In this document: positions 31,673-32,949 of the stretch, piece after piece | How the letters are laid out: the number at the start of each line of letters is the position of its first letter | How positions within the stretch are numbered: position 1 is the stretch's first letter | Origin: an uncultured bacterium | GTDB taxonomy: Bacteria > Actinomycetota > Coriobacteriia > Coriobacteriales > Coriobacteriaceae | Length of the DNA stretch: 32,949 nt | Assembly (NCBI GenBank): GCA_905214465.1 | Contig: CAJMMD010000026.1 | Location: 1 to 32,949 of the forward strand | Reading direction: 5' to 3' | Translations under genes and position numbers: made by a program | The notes under the pieces: generated by a model | Seen by the model: only the letters and a program-made list of their open reading frames with translations | Told to the model about the DNA's origin: nothing | The model's database searches: none

Positions 31673-31699
31673 ATGTATCTGAAGATCGACATGCTCTAG
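31673..31699 (+). other. Possible 8-codon leader peptide before prfA
   Basis: ATG to TAG encodes MYLKIDML, with GAAGGG 6 nt upstream, 81 bases before the prfA start. A small GGCGC-CAT-GCGCC hairpin follows at about 31721-31733. It could be a leader peptide or chance. Confidence 0.2.
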
Positions 31700-31780
31700 C
31701 TGGGCTTACCCCCGCAGTGGCGCCATGCGCCCCATCAATTCTGCCGATTTTCACCTTCACGCATATAAAGGAGTCCCGCC

Positions 31781-32848
31781 ATGCGCGACAAGCTCGAAAA
31801 GATCATCAAGGCCTATGAGGAGCTCGAGAAGAAGCTTTCCGACCCGGCCGTTGCCTCCGACATCAAGGAGTTCACGCGTCTCAACAAGGAGTACGCTCAC
31901 CAGTCCGACCTCATCGCCGCCTCGCGCGAGTACATCGGCGCGCTCGATGACATCGAGGCTGCCAAGGAAATGCTCCACGATACTACCGATGCCGATGAGA
32001 AGGAGATGCTCCAGATGGACATCTCCGAAAACGAGGCCAAGCTTCCCCAGCTCGAGGAAGACATTAAGTACATGCTCATCCCGAGCGACCCCAACGACGA
32101 CAAGAACACCATCGTCGAGATCCGCTCCGCCGCTGGTGGCGACGAGGCGGCCATCTTCGCCGGCGACCTGTACAAGATGTATCAGCGCTTTTGCGAGTCG
32201 CGCGGCTGGAAGACCACCGTGCTCGACTCCAGCCCCAGCGAGGCCGGCGGCTTTAAGTCCATCGAGTTCAAGGTCGAGGGCGACCGCGTCTACTCCGTCA
32301 TGAAGTTCGAGTCCGGCGTGCACCGCGTCCAGCGCGTTCCCAAGACCGAGTCCCAGGGCCGTATCCAGACCTCCACGGCGACCGTCGCCGTACTTCCCGA
32401 AGCCGAGGAGATCGACGTCCAGATCAACCAGTCCGACCTGCGCATCGACACCTACTGCGCCTCCGGTCCTGGCGGTCAGTGCGTTAACACCACTTATTCC
32501 GCCGTGCGCATCACCCACCTGCCCACCAACACCGTGGTGCAGTCGCAGGAACAGCGCTCCCAGATCCAGAACCGCGAAGTCTGCATGCAGATGCTGCGCG
32601 CCCGTCTGTACGAGATGGAGCTCGAGAAGCAGCAGGCAGAGCTCGGTGCCGAGCGCCAGAGCCAGATCGGCCACGGCAACCGTTCCGAGAAGATCCGTAC
32701 CTACAACCAGCCCCAGGACCGCGTGACCGATCACCGCATCGGTTTCAACTCCACCTACAATGGCGTCCTCCTGGGCGACCAGCTCGGCACCGTCATCGAG
32801 GCGCTCGCCGCCGCCGAGCGAGCCGAGAAGCTGGCACAGGCCGTGTAG
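31781..32848 (+). CDS. prfA: Peptide chain release factor 1
   Basis: RF1 enters the ribosome at UAA and UAG stop codons and releases the finished protein. The 355 residues match the family length. The codon-reading tripeptide region is Pro187-Lys188-Thr189 in RVPKTESQGRIQTS (PAT or PVT in many other species), which distinguishes RF1 from RF2. The catalytic GGQ is at 231-233 in GPGGQCVN, where Cys234 replaces the more usual His or Ser. RSAAGGDEAAIFAGDLYKMY precedes it. AAAGGAG lies 7 nt before the ATG. The gene is not preceded by rpmE, its common neighbour; a prmC methyltransferase gene, the usual next gene, would lie beyond the edge. Confidence 0.97.
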   Translation: MRDKLEKIIKAYEELEKKLSDPAVASDIKEFTRLNKEYAHQSDLIAASREYIGALDDIEAAKEMLHDTTDADEKEMLQMDISENEAKLPQLEEDIKYMLIPSDPNDDKNTIVEIRSAAGGDEAAIFAGDLYKMYQRFCESRGWKTTVLDSSPSEAGGFKSIEFKVEGDRVYSVMKFESGVHRVQRVPKTESQGRIQTSTATVAVLPEAEEIDVQINQSDLRIDTYCASGPGGQCVNTTYSAVRITHLPTNTVVQSQEQRSQIQNREVCMQMLRARLYEMELEKQQAELGAERQSQIGHGNRSEKIRTYNQPQDRVTDHRIGFNSTYNGVLLGDQLGTVIEALAAAERAEKLAQAV

Positions 32849-32912
32849 GTTACGCGGTTTTACAAACCGCGTAACGACTCGACGCTGCAAGCGCCCCTAA
32901 GCGGCAATCTGA
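32849..32912 (+). repeat. Hairpin-plus-box element, copy C
   Basis: Directly after the prfA stop, the perfect 12-bp stem GTTACGCGGTTT / AAACCGCGTAAC (loop TAC, 32849-32875) precedes the 35-nt box 32878-32912. Further hairpins follow: GACG/CGTC at about 32911-32924 and GCGTAC/GTACGC just before the window edge. The element may therefore extend outside the window. Confidence 0.7.
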
Positions 32913-32949
32913 CGTTCAATCGTCGGTCGCGTACCAAAGTACGCTTCCC

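Noticed and set aside
1..32949. tRNA, rRNA and prophage genes
   Set aside because: No cloverleaf with a TTCRA-type T-loop, no rRNA-like stretch and no integrase or phage structural gene was seen on either strand by reading; a covariance search could still find a missed RNA.

Overview
The window is about 33 kb of GC-rich DNA with closely packed genes on both strands. It looks like part of the chromosome of a high-GC Gram-positive gut bacterium. Codon use, the PTS/GH4 sugar genes, the MarR-controlled heterodimeric exporter and many short palindromic intergenic repeats fit class Coriobacteriia, probably Collinsella. That assignment is inference from general familiarity, not from a search. I found no rRNA, tRNA, CRISPR array, phage genes or complete insertion sequence.

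Layout. 1-2029 (-): tex, cut by the left edge. 2450-5764 (-): a catabolic-looking cluster of a Gfo/Idh/MocA oxidoreductase, an OFA-type MFS carrier and an SDR dehydrogenase, facing a divergent LysR regulator (5998-6876). 7081-11306 (-): a marR-ABC-ABC operon for a heterodimeric exporter, with overlapping start/stop codons and a clear promoter/operator. 11867-13013 (+): a pyridoxamine kinase overlapped by a small Cys-rich protein gene. 13192-14553 (+): a DUF4143-type AAA ATPase behind three direct repeats. 14726-15172 (-): a low-molecular-weight tyrosine phosphatase.

15233-23252 holds two paralogous alpha-glucoside systems. Each has a GH4 6-phospho-alpha-glucosidase, a PTS EIICB and an RpiR-type regulator, arranged differently and converging near 19.3-19.4 kb. 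Neither has an EIIA. Next come an MFS efflux carrier (23496-24725, -), an unknown acidic single-span membrane protein (24986-25855, +) and an aldose-1-epimerase-like protein. A polar amino-acid ABC importer (Tat-type lipoprotein, permease with N-terminal extension, ATPase) is followed by an M20 metallopeptidase, a plausible peptide/amino-acid utilisation unit. The window ends with prfA (release factor 1).

The most unusual content is between genes. At least eight families of short inverted or direct repeats occupy the spacers. The strongest candidate for an undescribed element is a hairpin plus a 35-nt conserved box, present three times (11403, 26831, 32849). Its stems differ in sequence but keep pairing, the pattern expected of a selected structure. 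A second element has 28-bp terminal inverted repeats (2122-2279) and a partial copy at 11606. A third is a set of TGCATTTCAT repeats spaced 32-33 bp apart directly upstream of the AAA ATPase.
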